A stretch of 64,000 nucleotides of DNA from assembly GCF_039542385.1 (NCBI RefSeq), contig NZ_BAABIA010000005.1, positions 434,001-498,000 on the forward strand. Direction: 5' to 3'. The notes under the pieces were generated by a model. It saw only the letters and a program-made list of their open reading frames with translations, did no database searches and was not told the origin of the DNA. The DNA comes from Prosthecobacter algae. GTDB lineage: Bacteria > Verrucomicrobiota > Verrucomicrobiia > Verrucomicrobiales > Verrucomicrobiaceae. How positions within the stretch are numbered: position 1 is the stretch's first letter; every line of letters begins with the position of its first letter. The translations under genes were made by a program, and so were the position numbers. Below are positions 8,851 to 17,200 of the stretch, one piece after another.

Positions 8851-9141
8851 ATGCTTTACAGCTCCAAGCTCTTTAACAAAATAGCCAGTGCTAGAACTAA
8901 GGAAAGCAGGGCGGTCGTGGATTGGGCAAACTGGCAGAAGAAGTCCAGCTTAGGGGTCATTCGCAGCATTCTGAACAAGAATCTGGACAAGGAGCACGCA
9001 GTTCTCATCATCGGCTATAACAAGGAGACAGAGGAAATTGCTTTTAGCGACAGCTGGGGTGAGCGGTGTGCGGAACGCTGGATCACGCTGAAAGAAGCCA
9101 ATCTCGTCTCCCAGAACTACTACTATGTGATCGGCTTCTGA
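8851..9141 (+). pseudogene. Fragment of a C39/papain-like cysteine peptidase
   Basis: A 96-codon reading with EHAVLIIGYN and FSDSWG, the catalytic-histidine (H-A-V-L-I-I-G-Y-N) and Asp/Asn (DSWG) blocks of papain/C39-like peptidases, a family common in verrucomicrobia in my recollection. The part with the catalytic cysteine is missing upstream, so this is a truncated C-terminal remnant. A GGAAGGGAG stretch lies directly before the ATG, but the spacing is too short for a good ribosome binding site. It sits in a region of decayed pieces between mcrB and the 89-residue reverse gene. Confidence 0.5.
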
Positions 9142-9315
9142 GGAAACGTTCGTCCCCGCAAAGCGTTGACCCTCAAGTTTTCAGCAGCCAGTCGTCATCT
9201 TTCTTTTGGTCGCTGCCATTCGTTACCCTACGGGCAGGGATTCAAAGCGTAAATCGCCACATGCCAGAGCCGTTAAAAGAACGGATCTTCAGCAACCTGC
9301 GCCGTTTCTTGGTGA

Positions 9316-9591
9316 AGAGGAAGAGCGCCCGCTGCGCCAGTCGTCTTTGAGCTTGGAGTCCGTTGGAGCTACATCAATTCAAACAACACTGCACACTTCG
9401 TCATCGCTGGAAAAAAACTTCCTGCACTCAGTGCGGCAACTCTCTCGGTGGAAGATGTCGATGAGGGCATGGCATATTGTGAAGATGCTGATTGGTTTCC
9501 TGACTTGAGCTGGGGCAAGGAGGAAGTATTGGAGCAAACCATTCGGATGCCAAAATTGAATGCTGGGCTTACCCTGTTATTACTGCCTTAA
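9316..9591 (+). pseudogene. Unrecognised gene remnant (open frame without a start)
   Basis: The frame opens after a TGA at 9313 and runs to a TAA at 9589 without a good start. The translation has protein-like composition, including ELGVRWSYINSNNTAHFVIA and VEDVDEGMAYCEDADWF. Another frame just upstream (about 9230-9350) reads PEPLKERIFSNLRRFLVKRK, which also looks like real protein, so a frameshift near 9316-9345 may have split one gene. I do not recognise the family. It could be chance open frame. Confidence 0.35.
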
Positions 9592-10011
9592 ATCGAAGTG
9601 GGGATTAGGGCGGAACCGTTTCTGCCCCTTGGGCGTGGTCTAAACCAGAGTGCGAAATTCCAGGAAGAAGCAATGTGGGTAGCGATTCAAAAGCTCGTGC
9701 GCTGGACCTCCATTTGCAGCCACTAGCTCACAGTGTGCCTCTTCATGTTTTCCGACCCCTCGTGCGCTGACCTTGACCATCTCAAAAAGCATTTGGTCAA
9801 GCCTTGGGGGTCATGCACGCGGGCAAATATTCAGAGCTGTTACAAGGCTGATAGTATAGTGCAAGACCACGGTTTTGAACAGCGGCCTGTATGAGTGCTA
9901 GCCCGTGGCTCTCGAATCGTCCGGTTTCGCGAGCCAAAACAAAGAGTTTCCATCAACTACCCATTTCATTTTACCGTCGCTCTATAATCTGAGGAGCACT
10001 CGACGCCTGAC
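9592..10011. other. Gene-poor stretch of the island
   Basis: About 420 bp with no convincing coding frame in any direction. An 11-base direct repeat (CTCGTGCGCTG) occurs near 9694 and 9757. Otherwise I see nothing specific. It probably consists of decayed gene remains. Confidence 0.5.
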
Positions 10012-10281
10012 TCACGATGAGGAAGAAACTTTGATGACTAAGCCCCACCCCGGCCTCTCCATTGCGTCCTGCTTGGCAGGAGAGAATCCAGTCAGCAGTT
10101 CAATTTCTGCCTGCACCTTTCGACTGAGTGGTTTGGGTTTGGCCGTCGGCTGGTGGAACACATTCTGCAAAAGAGCTCGCTGTCTGGGGGTGGGCTCATC
10201 TAGCCAATCCTGAAGCCGCTGTTTTGCTTCCAGGGCGGTTTCACATACAGTGCCGTAGATGATAGGGTGGAGATTGATCAT
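10012..10281 (-). CDS. Hypothetical protein (89 aa)
   Basis: A soluble, helix-rich 89-residue protein beginning MINLHPIIYGTVCETALEAK and carrying a LQDWLDEPTPRQRALLQ stretch. I do not recognise the family. A perfect inverted repeat TGTTCT-TT-AGAACA lies 12 bp upstream of the ATG and could be an operator. No clear Shine-Dalgarno is visible. Its length and its position next to a palindrome would suit a small regulator or an antitoxin, but nothing in the sequence proves that. Confidence 0.5.
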   Translation of the reverse strand: MINLHPIIYGTVCETALEAKQRLQDWLDEPTPRQRALLQNVFHQPTAKPKPLSRKVQAEIELLTGFSPAKQDAMERPGWGLVIKVSSSS

Positions 10282-10292
10282 GTGAAATAAAT

Positions 10293-10601
10293 ATGTTCTT
10301 TAGAACAGTAATCAATATTCCTGGCTCGCAAGTGAAATGTTATAAACGGATATCAGAGAGTGAGGTTGAGTGCGCAGAGGTGCTGCCTGTGATGGAGGCG
10401 GCCCCGCGAGGCCTTTCATTGCGACATCGTCAACGTCATCATCATGAACCCGTGCATGCAGCTCCCGTCGAAGGACGAATCATCCGCTGGGAAGACGCCC
10501 TTCGAACCTTTTTGCCCCTTTGCCCGACTTGCCACGCGCTCATTCACGCCAAACCTGGTGGCGGATGTTTTAAGCTGCGGGAGCTACGGTCGATGATTTG
10601 A
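10293..10601 (+). pseudogene. HNH endonuclease remnant
   Basis: The last ~45 residues read FLPLCPTCHALIHAKPGGGCF and RELRSMI, matching the C-terminal C-x2-CH...IH block of McrA-like HNH nucleases; an HHHEPV stretch upstream may correspond to the central HH-x-P motif. The N-terminal half does not show the first zinc knuckle and looks out of frame. I read this as a degraded HNH gene with only its 3' end preserved; the ATG at 10293 is probably not the original start. Confidence 0.45.
10294..10307. promoter_or_regulatory. Perfect palindrome TGTTCT-TT-AGAACA
   Basis: Six-base arms with a two-base centre, placed 12 bp upstream of the start of the 89-residue reverse gene. It is a candidate operator for that gene; no binding protein can be named. 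Confidence 0.4.
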
Positions 10602-10608
10602 AGGCATG

Positions 10609-10640
10609 AAAAAGCGGCGGCACGTCTCCGCGCCGCCGCC
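10609..10640 (-). terminator. Rho-independent terminator of the 70-aa gene
   Basis: On the reverse strand a perfect 8-bp stem (GCGGCGGC / GCCGCCGC, plus-strand 10632-10639 and 10614-10621) with a 10-base loop is followed by TTTTTC. It lies 13 bp past the stop codon of the 70-residue reverse gene. Confidence 0.8.
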
Positions 10641-10652
10641 TCGTAGGGAGGG

Positions 10653-10865
10653 CTATTTGCCTTTTCCTCCGCGGAGGATGTCATTGAGGGAGTCCATGCC
10701 AGTGCGTTTTTTCAACGTGTCGAGGCGCATGTCGCTTCGCACACCGAGATCGACGCCGTATTGCTTCTCAATCGTGCCGACAAGTGTGTCGCCGCGTTTG
10801 GCGCGAAGCGGACCACTTTCATTACGGGACCGAATGCCTTTCATGCCAGGTGCATCTTTTGCCAT
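10653..10865 (-). CDS. Small conserved hypothetical protein (70 aa)
   Basis: A basic 70-residue protein with the pattern LRAKRGDTLVGTIEKQYGVD and SDMRLDTLKKRTGMDSL. I recall similar short proteins in other genomes, without a known role. It has a good AGAAAGGAAA Shine-Dalgarno ahead of the ATG and its own strong terminator, so it is very likely expressed as a single gene. Nothing in the sequence points to a function. Confidence 0.75.
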   Translation of the reverse strand: MAKDAPGMKGIRSRNESGPLRAKRGDTLVGTIEKQYGVDLGVRSDMRLDTLKKRTGMDSLNDILRGGKGK

Positions 10866-11018
10866 GATGGGGGAATTTCCTTTCTAGTTTTGAGAGTTCT
10901 CCACTCCAAGCTCAGGGCTTGACTCGCGGCCTGTCTGCCAGGAAACTACGTGCAGTCGTCCAGACTGAAAGCCGTTCCAAACGGGCGGAGTGATCCGTGC
11001 CGAGGAGCGGCCGGAATG

Positions 11019-11050
11019 AGCCGTCTCTGTATCAGCAGAGGCGGCTTTTT
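11019..11050 (+). terminator. Rho-independent terminator without an obvious upstream gene
   Basis: Stem AGCCG-T-CTCTG (11019-11029) pairs with CAGAG-G-CGGCT (11036-11046), with one G-T wobble and a 6-base loop, followed by TTTTC. No forward protein gene ends here. Upstream there is a TTGACT box near 10918 but no good -10 box. It may end a short non-coding RNA from the 10,890-11,050 interval, or be left from a lost gene. Confidence 0.65.
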
Positions 11051-11096
11051 CGTGTTGCTGTAAGTTGAGCTTCACGATGGATAGAGTGTGGTGGGT

Positions 11097-11170
11097 AAAA
11101 GGTTATGTCAAAAGTATTTTAACCTTTTGGGTAAAAAGTAATTGTTCACCAGCGTTCACCCTTATATTAC
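11097..11170 (+). promoter_or_regulatory. Promoter/operator region of the higB-higA operon
   Basis: A perfect 9-bp inverted repeat (AAAAGGTTA at 11097-11105, TAACCTTTT at 11120-11128) is followed by two GTTCACC direct repeats (11144-11150 and 11154-11160). A possible -35 TTGTTC (11142) and -10 TATTAC (11165) with a 17-bp spacer overlap the direct repeats. The layout suits autorepression by the downstream HTH antitoxin (inference). Confidence 0.5.
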
Positions 11171-11193
11171 CAGATATTCACACCTGTCAGCCC

Positions 11194-11529
11194 ATGCTGG
11201 TTCATTTCCGAAATACCAAGATTGAAAAAGAATTCTCCTCGGAAAAGGAGCTGGCCCGGGCCTACGGGGCGGAGCAAGGGCGGAGACTCATGCGTCGCGT
11301 AACCGAGCTACGGGCGGCACGATGTCTGGCGCATCTGCGCCTGCTGCCGCAACTACGCGCCCATGAGCTGACGGGCGACCGACAAGGGCAGATTTCCATC
11401 ACCGTGCGGCACCCCCACCGCCTGATTCTCCTAGTGGCCCACGAGCCGGAGCCGCGCAAGGCGGACGGCGGACTGGACTGGGAGGCCGTGACGGAAATAA
11501 CGATTTTTGAAGTGGTGGACTACCACTGA
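11194..11529 (+). CDS. higB: HigB-like RelE-superfamily toxin
   Basis: 111 residues from the ATG at 11194, where the family begins with a short strand (MLVHFRNTKIEKEF); an upstream in-frame ATG at 11065 adds 43 unlike residues and lies ahead of the operator. The sequence shows the RelE/HigB order: a central ELRAARCLAHLRLLPQLRAHEL segment and the ITVRHPHRLILL...EVVDYH end. HigB toxins cleave mRNA on the ribosome. The antitoxin gene follows 32 bp downstream, giving the toxin-first order typical of higBA. Confidence 0.8.
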   Translation: MLVHFRNTKIEKEFSSEKELARAYGAEQGRRLMRRVTELRAARCLAHLRLLPQLRAHELTGDRQGQISITVRHPHRLILLVAHEPEPRKADGGLDWEAVTEITIFEVVDYH

Positions 11530-11561
11530 AAAACACCAAGCAACAAAATCCCCCAACACAC

Positions 11562-12656
11562 ATGAGCCCCAACTTCCAACCCGACTACGCCTCCCCGCCA
11601 GGAGAGACGCTTGCGGAGACCCTCGATGCTATGGGTCTGACGCAATCCGAACTGGCCCGGCGCATGGGAAGGCCGATCAAAACCATAAATGAAATCATCC
11701 AGGCCAAAGCCGCCCTCACTGCGGACACGGCCCTGGAACTTGAACGCGTGCTGGGTGTGCCAGCCTACTTTTGGATGAACCTGGAGACACAATATCGTGA
11801 GCTTCTGGCCCGCCAGCGTGCCGCTGACCGTCTGGAGGTGGACGCGGAGTGGCTGAAAAGTCTTCCAATCGCAGTGATGCAGAAAAAGGGGTGGCTTTCC
11901 AAAACGAAAGACGAAAAACAAACCATGATGGAGATGCTGGACTTTTTTGGCTGCGCCACCGTGAAGGGCTGGAAAGAAGTCTGGAGCGGACCCGTAGCCG
12001 CCTTTCGTAAATCACCCAAGCTGCAAAGTGAACCCGAGGCTGTGGCCGTGTGGCTGCGTAAGGCGGAGCTGGAAGCCCGCAAGCAGGCCTGCGCCCCCTA
12101 TGACGAAGCCGCTTTCCTCGAAGCGCTGGGGCGGCTCAAGAAAGCCACAACACTGCCGGTGAACGAGTGGGTTGCAGTCATTCAGAAAGAATGTAATGCC
12201 TGTGGGGTTGCCTATGTTCTTCTACCTGAGCTTCCAGGAACACATGTAAGCGGAGCCGCTAGCCAACTGATGAACAGCACCGCTCTCATTGTGCAAACAG
12301 GCCGTTACAGGGATGACGGTCATTTCTGGTTCACTTTCTTTCACGAAGCCCGCCACGTTTTGCAAGGTAAGCTGAAGCGTGAATGGCTGGTAGAATATGA
12401 AGGCCGGGAGGATGCGCTGGAGACAGATGCCAACCTTTTTGCGCGTGAGTTCTTGATCCCCTCAGAGGAAATTCGCAAGGTCAGGGAGAATCATGGCGGC
12501 AAAATGCCAGTGAGCGCAGCGAATGAGCTTGCCAAGAAGCTCGGCATCTCCGGCGGGATCGTGGCCGGTCGCCTTCAGTTCGACCGCATCTGGATGCGTG
12601 TGGTGGGTAACAACCTGAAGCGCCGTTACGAACTTTCGGAGTTAGTGCCTGGGTAA
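11562..12656 (+). CDS. higA: HigA-type antitoxin: HTH fused to an ImmA/IrrE-like zinc peptidase
   Basis: 364 residues. The N-terminal ~85 residues are a HigA-type XRE helix-turn-helix (GLTQSELARRMGRPIKTINE, then LGVPAYFWMNLE). The C-terminal part has an ImmA/IrrE-type peptidase motif H261-E-A-R-H265 with a downstream E-x-x-A-N-L-F-A-R-E-F-L-I-P block. Classical HigA is only about 100 residues; longer versions with the peptidase domain are known. The HTH presumably represses the operon and neutralises HigB, while the peptidase might degrade a regulator or the antitoxin part after stress (inference). The gene ends about 180 bp before the tRNA-like fragment that marks the island edge. Confidence 0.88.
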   Translation: MSPNFQPDYASPPGETLAETLDAMGLTQSELARRMGRPIKTINEIIQAKAALTADTALELERVLGVPAYFWMNLETQYRELLARQRAADRLEVDAEWLKSLPIAVMQKKGWLSKTKDEKQTMMEMLDFFGCATVKGWKEVWSGPVAAFRKSPKLQSEPEAVAVWLRKAELEARKQACAPYDEAAFLEALGRLKKATTLPVNEWVAVIQKECNACGVAYVLLPELPGTHVSGAASQLMNSTALIVQTGRYRDDGHFWFTFFHEARHVLQGKLKREWLVEYEGREDALETDANLFAREFLIPSEEIRKVRENHGGKMPVSAANELAKKLGISGGIVAGRLQFDRIWMRVVGNNLKRRYELSELVPG

Positions 12657-13061
12657 AGCCCAGAGCGTTTTATGCACCCAAGGCTCCGCCCCCCCCTAAT
12701 TAGCCCCCCCCGACGGGTACAACTTGGGACTTTTCGAGTCGTTTTTAGTCACTCAAGGTGGGTTGAGTGAGGGCGGCATGGGACACCTTCTTGGAAGGGC
12801 CGGAGTCTATGAAACTCCCTGAATAAGAACACCTTAGAAGGTGGTCAGGCTGGCGGGATTCGAACCCACGACCTCTTCGTCCGCCAGGAAGAGCCGAAGC
12901 ACCAGTAAATCTCGGTTAATATTATCAGCCCGTGTCGTCCCTCTCCGTGTATCAACCCCGGCCCCGACGCGAGTCAGATAAAGGATTTGGCGACGCTACT
13001 TTAGCCTCGTCCGAGTCTCTGAGATCAGCCGTAGAATTTATGAAAATAATTCTGCTCAATA
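12657..13061. other. Island boundary interval without protein genes
   Basis: About 400 bp between higA and the truncated comM. It holds runs of C (GCCCCCCCCTAATTAGCCCCCCCC-type tract near 12,690), a CACCTTCT / AGAAGGTG inverted pair near 12783 and 12832, and the tRNA-like fragment listed separately. I found no missing comM sequence here in any frame. Confidence 0.6.
12842..12899 (-). tRNA. tRNA-Pro-like 3' half (partial, not functional)
   Basis: Read on the reverse strand: anticodon-stem arms CTTCG and CGAAG, variable AGGTC, T arm GTGGG-TTCGAAT-CCCGC, acceptor 3' strand CAGCCTG, discriminator A and encoded CCA. The CGAAG-stem and an acceptor needing a 5' C point to tRNA-Pro. There is no matching 5' acceptor strand or D arm, and the anticodon loop is 15 bases instead of 7. 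This is therefore a partial or rearranged tRNA, of the sort left as an attachment site when an element integrates into a tRNA gene. Its 3' end points to lower coordinates. Confidence 0.55.
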
Positions 13062-14141
13062 TCACCGCCGCTTGAATCCATACTGACAGGGGTTCATCGC
13101 CGCGACTAACATAAAGGAAGCGGGGAAAGTGACACTGCCACTGGCCCGTGAAATGGTGACCCGGCCATCCTCCAAAGGTTGCCGCATGACCTCCAGCGTG
13201 CTGCGGCGGAACTCGGGCAGCTCATCCAGAAACAGCACGCCATTGTGCGAGAGGCTGACTTCGCCCGGCCCTGGATTCGTTCCACCGCCGAGCAACCCAG
13301 CATCGCTGATGGTGTGGTGCGGGGAACGGAAGGGACGCGTGGCCACAAAGGCCTGCTGCTCATTTAACAAGCCGCCCACGCTGTGGATCTTCGTGGTCTC
13401 GATGGCCTCCTCCTCGGTCATGCCCGGCATGATGGTGCCCACGCGTTTGGCGATCATGGATTTGCCCGTGCCTGGGGGGCCCACCATGAGGAGATTGTGC
13501 CCGCCGGCGACGGCCACCTCAATGGCGCGCTTGGCATCGCCCTGCCCTTTCACATCGGCAAAATCAATGTCGTAGTGCGCAGCCGCAGCGAAAAATTCTG
13601 TGGCGCGGCAGGGCTCGGGTGTGAGTTCGATGTCGCCTTTCAGATACTCCACGACCTCGCGCAAGTGGCTGACACCGATGATGTCAATGCCAGCCACCAC
13701 ACTGGCCTCGATGGCGGCCCGCTTGGGCACCAGCAACCGTTTGCGCCCCTTGGCCCGAGCTTCCAGCGCCACGGCCAGCAAACCCCGCACGGGGCGCAGT
13801 TCACCATTGAGCGCGAGCTCGCCGATCATGGATGTCTCTGCGAGCACGGCGATGGGGATTTTGACCCGGTGCGCAATAAGTGAAATAGCGATGGGAAGGT
13901 CAAAGCCCGGGCCTTCCTTTTTCAAATCTGCGGGAGCCAGATTCACCGTCGTCACTCCATCATTCATGGCGAAACCGCAGGAAGAAATCGCTGCCGTCAC
14001 CCGCTCGCGGCTCTCTTTCACGGAGGCATCCGGCAAGCCTACAATGAACATCTTCTGCGTGCCCCCACTATCGTAAGACTCGATCTCGATCTCGATCGCA
14101 TTGACGCCAAGAAGCGTGGCTGAGTAGGTGCGGGCAACCAT
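13062..14141 (-). pseudogene. comM: ComM (YifB) AAA+ protein, C-terminally truncated
   Basis: 359 residues of a family usually about 500 long. The N-terminal ChlI-like domain ([18 protein letters not shown]) and AAA+ core (Walker [31 protein letters not shown]) are intact. The match breaks just after MNPC: the next residues QYGFKRR and stop do not fit the family CPCG zinc-type region and the sensor/arginine-finger parts are absent. ComM helps branch migration of incoming DNA during transformation; without its C-terminal part this copy is unlikely to work. The break lies ~160 bp from the tRNA-like fragment, so island insertion or a linked deletion probably cut the gene. Confidence 0.85.
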
Positions 14142-14243
14142 GAAAGGCCACTATTCAAATGCTCACCCAAGCTGCAAGGAAGGATTTGGAGGAGACTGAG
14201 CTGAAATCTCTTTGTTACTTCGCCGGGGTTATAGCGTAAGACA

Positions 14244-17200
14244 ATGTGCAGACATGGGAATACTCATGATCAGGTGGGCAGCTTTTGGACTTCATTCATA
14301 CATTCTTTTATTTTGGCTACTCACACCCCTTCGGGGCCTTTTACGTCGTCGCTTGATTGCAGTTCGGTTAGCTCTTCGCGAGTCCCCTCTCCTTCTCTGC
14401 GGGCTTTTATCTCCAAGAGCGTTTGGGGCGTTTTGTTGCTGCTGTTTCTCGCGGCACCAAATCTCCTCGCCCAGAATTTCGAGTTGCAGGCCTTTGGCCA
14501 CACGCCTGACACGCTCGTCACTCACTCCACCACCAGTAAGTCGGGCGTGGTGCGCAGTCCTGCAGGCATAGCCATCACGCCGGATGCCCTCACCACCTCT
14601 CACCCGGCGGGTACGGTCGTTACGGTGACAAATCCTGTCGTGTCACAGTTTGGCACACCGCTCGCCTTTCTTGGTTGGGCACCGACGGCCTACGATCCCA
14701 TCACGGGCTATGCGGCGGCGGATACCACCAATCCGCTCGCCATCACGCTGAATGCGAATCGCCTCCTCGTCGGCTATGCAGGCTACCCGGTGGCAGAGGC
14801 GATCAATACACCAGGGCGCACCTGGAGCACGGGCGGTCATGCGCTGTGGACGGGGACGTATGATGTCTTTGGACCGCAAGGCGGGGGCGTGGCCCGTGCC
14901 ACCACGCTGCGGGAAGTGGGGGATGAGGCCTGGCTTGAGAGCACCTTCACCGCACCCACGGTGATCAGTTACACCTGGCGGCTGGATATCCCCACGGGGG
15001 CCGGAGCGCGATTGGAAGCCTTGGTGGATGGGACGGTGGCAGATACCGTCACGACGGATACAAATCCTCCTTGGAAAACACGCACGCTGGACCTGACAGG
15101 AAATGGGCCTGTCAAAGTCCGCTTTCGCCTCACTCACACAGCCACCAGCACCATCCCGCAATTGGTCAATGGCCGTGAAACTGCCTACGTGACCCACATC
15201 CGCACGGGAACATTTTCCGCACCTGCACGGGTGGTGGTTTCCAACACTTCTGGAACGGCGGCAACGCTGAACTGGGACGCTGCCTATGCCGCCGAAAGTT
15301 ACACCGCTGAGCTGGCTGCCGACGCCAGCTTCACCCAGGTGCTTTTCACTCAAAACATCACCGCACCTGCGGTCGTCACAACGTTTGGGGGCCTCACCCC
15401 AGGTTCGACTTACCACTATCGTGTGCTCTCCCGCCGCACGGGTTATCAGCCTCTGGCCTCGGTTGCGGGGAGTTTTGTGGCAGTCACCCGCAGTGCCCAA
15501 ACGATCACCTTTCCAGAGATCGCGGGGAAAACTCTGGGAGCCGCCGCTTTTTCTCCAGGCGCGACCGCTTCCTCGGGCTTGCCGATCACTTACACCGTCG
15601 TTTCTGGCTCTGCCAACATCGATGCCGAAGGGCTCGTTACGGTCACAGAGCTCGGTACGATGACATTGCGGGCAGAACAGCCGGGGAATCACAGTTTCGA
15701 ACCAGCCCCAGCGGTGACGCGGAATGTTTCAGTAACGATACCCACCAGTGCGAAGGTGACTTTGGCGGCGGCCACGCGCACCTACAACGACCTGCCGCAA
15801 ACGGTGACGGCCACGACCACACCGCCAGGACTTTCGGTCACCTATCGTTATCAACTGGGCAAAGCAGCGCCTAGCGAGATCCCACCGACCGAAGCTGGCA
15901 CGTATGCAGTGACGGCCACCCTGAATGTGCCGGGGCTCACCGTTGCGCCCGCTAAGTCCACCCTGAAAATCCTGAAGGCTCCGCTGACCGTCATGGGCGT
16001 TCCGGTGGAGCGACTGGTCGGCCAAGACAATCCGACCCTGGGCCTCACTTACAGTGGTTTTCTGGGCGATGACGATGAGGGCGATCTCGATAGCCTCCCC
16101 ACGCCTATGACCTCGGCCCGGCCCAACAGCGCAGCTTTCGGCAGTTACCCCATCACCTTCACGGGTGGACTGGATAACAACTACAGCTTCGTCTTGGGCA
16201 CCCCACTCGCCCACGTGACGGTACGTGGATTCGGCACCACCTTGGAGGCCCTGGTCTTGGATGCAGACCTGCTGCCTATGGGCAAGCTGACCTTGACACC
16301 TTCCAAAAATTCTTTGACCTACACCGGCAGTCTCCTGCTGGCAGAGGAGGCGAAGGCCATTCCTCTGGCCCCAGGTCGCGCGCTGCTGACTTCCGTGGAT
16401 CTCGCCACCGGAACGGATACTGTGGTGCTGAACCTGCCAGCCACGCGAGATCTGCCTGCGCGCACTTACAGCCTGACTTTCACGCTGAATTCCGAGGAGG
16501 GCACTTTAGAAGGCAGCCTACAGCGCGACAATCAACAGTATGGCACTCTGGCGCATGGACGGTTATTGGAAATCGCCGCACCGCGCACCACCACAGGGCT
16601 CAAAGGGGCCTACACCCTTCTCCTGCCGCCAGCCAGCCCCTCATCGCTGCCAGGTCTCCAGGCCCTGTCGCTGCCTGAAGGCGCAGGTTATGCCACAGGC
16701 ACCATCACGGATGCGGGTAAACTCACCCTGGCGGGTAAGTTGGCCGATGGCACCCCCTTCACCACCTCCGCTCTGCACGATCACGCCAAGGCTTACCGCC
16801 TTTTCATCAAACCCTATGGCACGCGGTTAGGCCAGCGTTTCGGTGGGTATCTGCCGCTCGTCAGCAGCCAAGATTTCACCACGTCACCCAGCCTGCGCTA
16901 TCGGACGGCAGCGGCTCCTTTCGTGTGGGCCAAACCAGGACTGGTGAGCGATAAGTCCTATCGTGTCGGTTTCGGGCCTCTCGTCACCCAGGCGAATCTC
17001 GAGCTCTGGTTGCCCCCAGCCGCCCGCATTCCCGCTCGTGGCGCAGCCCCAGAAGTAGCCGCCATCAGTCTGGGCCAGCGTCTCGGTCTCGCCCCATCTC
17101 CCACGGTAGATGGTTCCTTTGAGTTGGAGTATCTAAATGGGTCCCTCAGCGAGTTGCAGGTGGCTTCGCTGCCTTCCCTTCTCAGCCTGAAAGCAACGGG

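Noticed and set aside
14643..15692. Long reverse ORF (349 codons) inside the MBG protein gene
   Set aside because: It is antisense to a 1080-codon gene with a signal peptide and domain motifs; its composition (RGRG.. and HR-rich) is a shadow of the codon bias.
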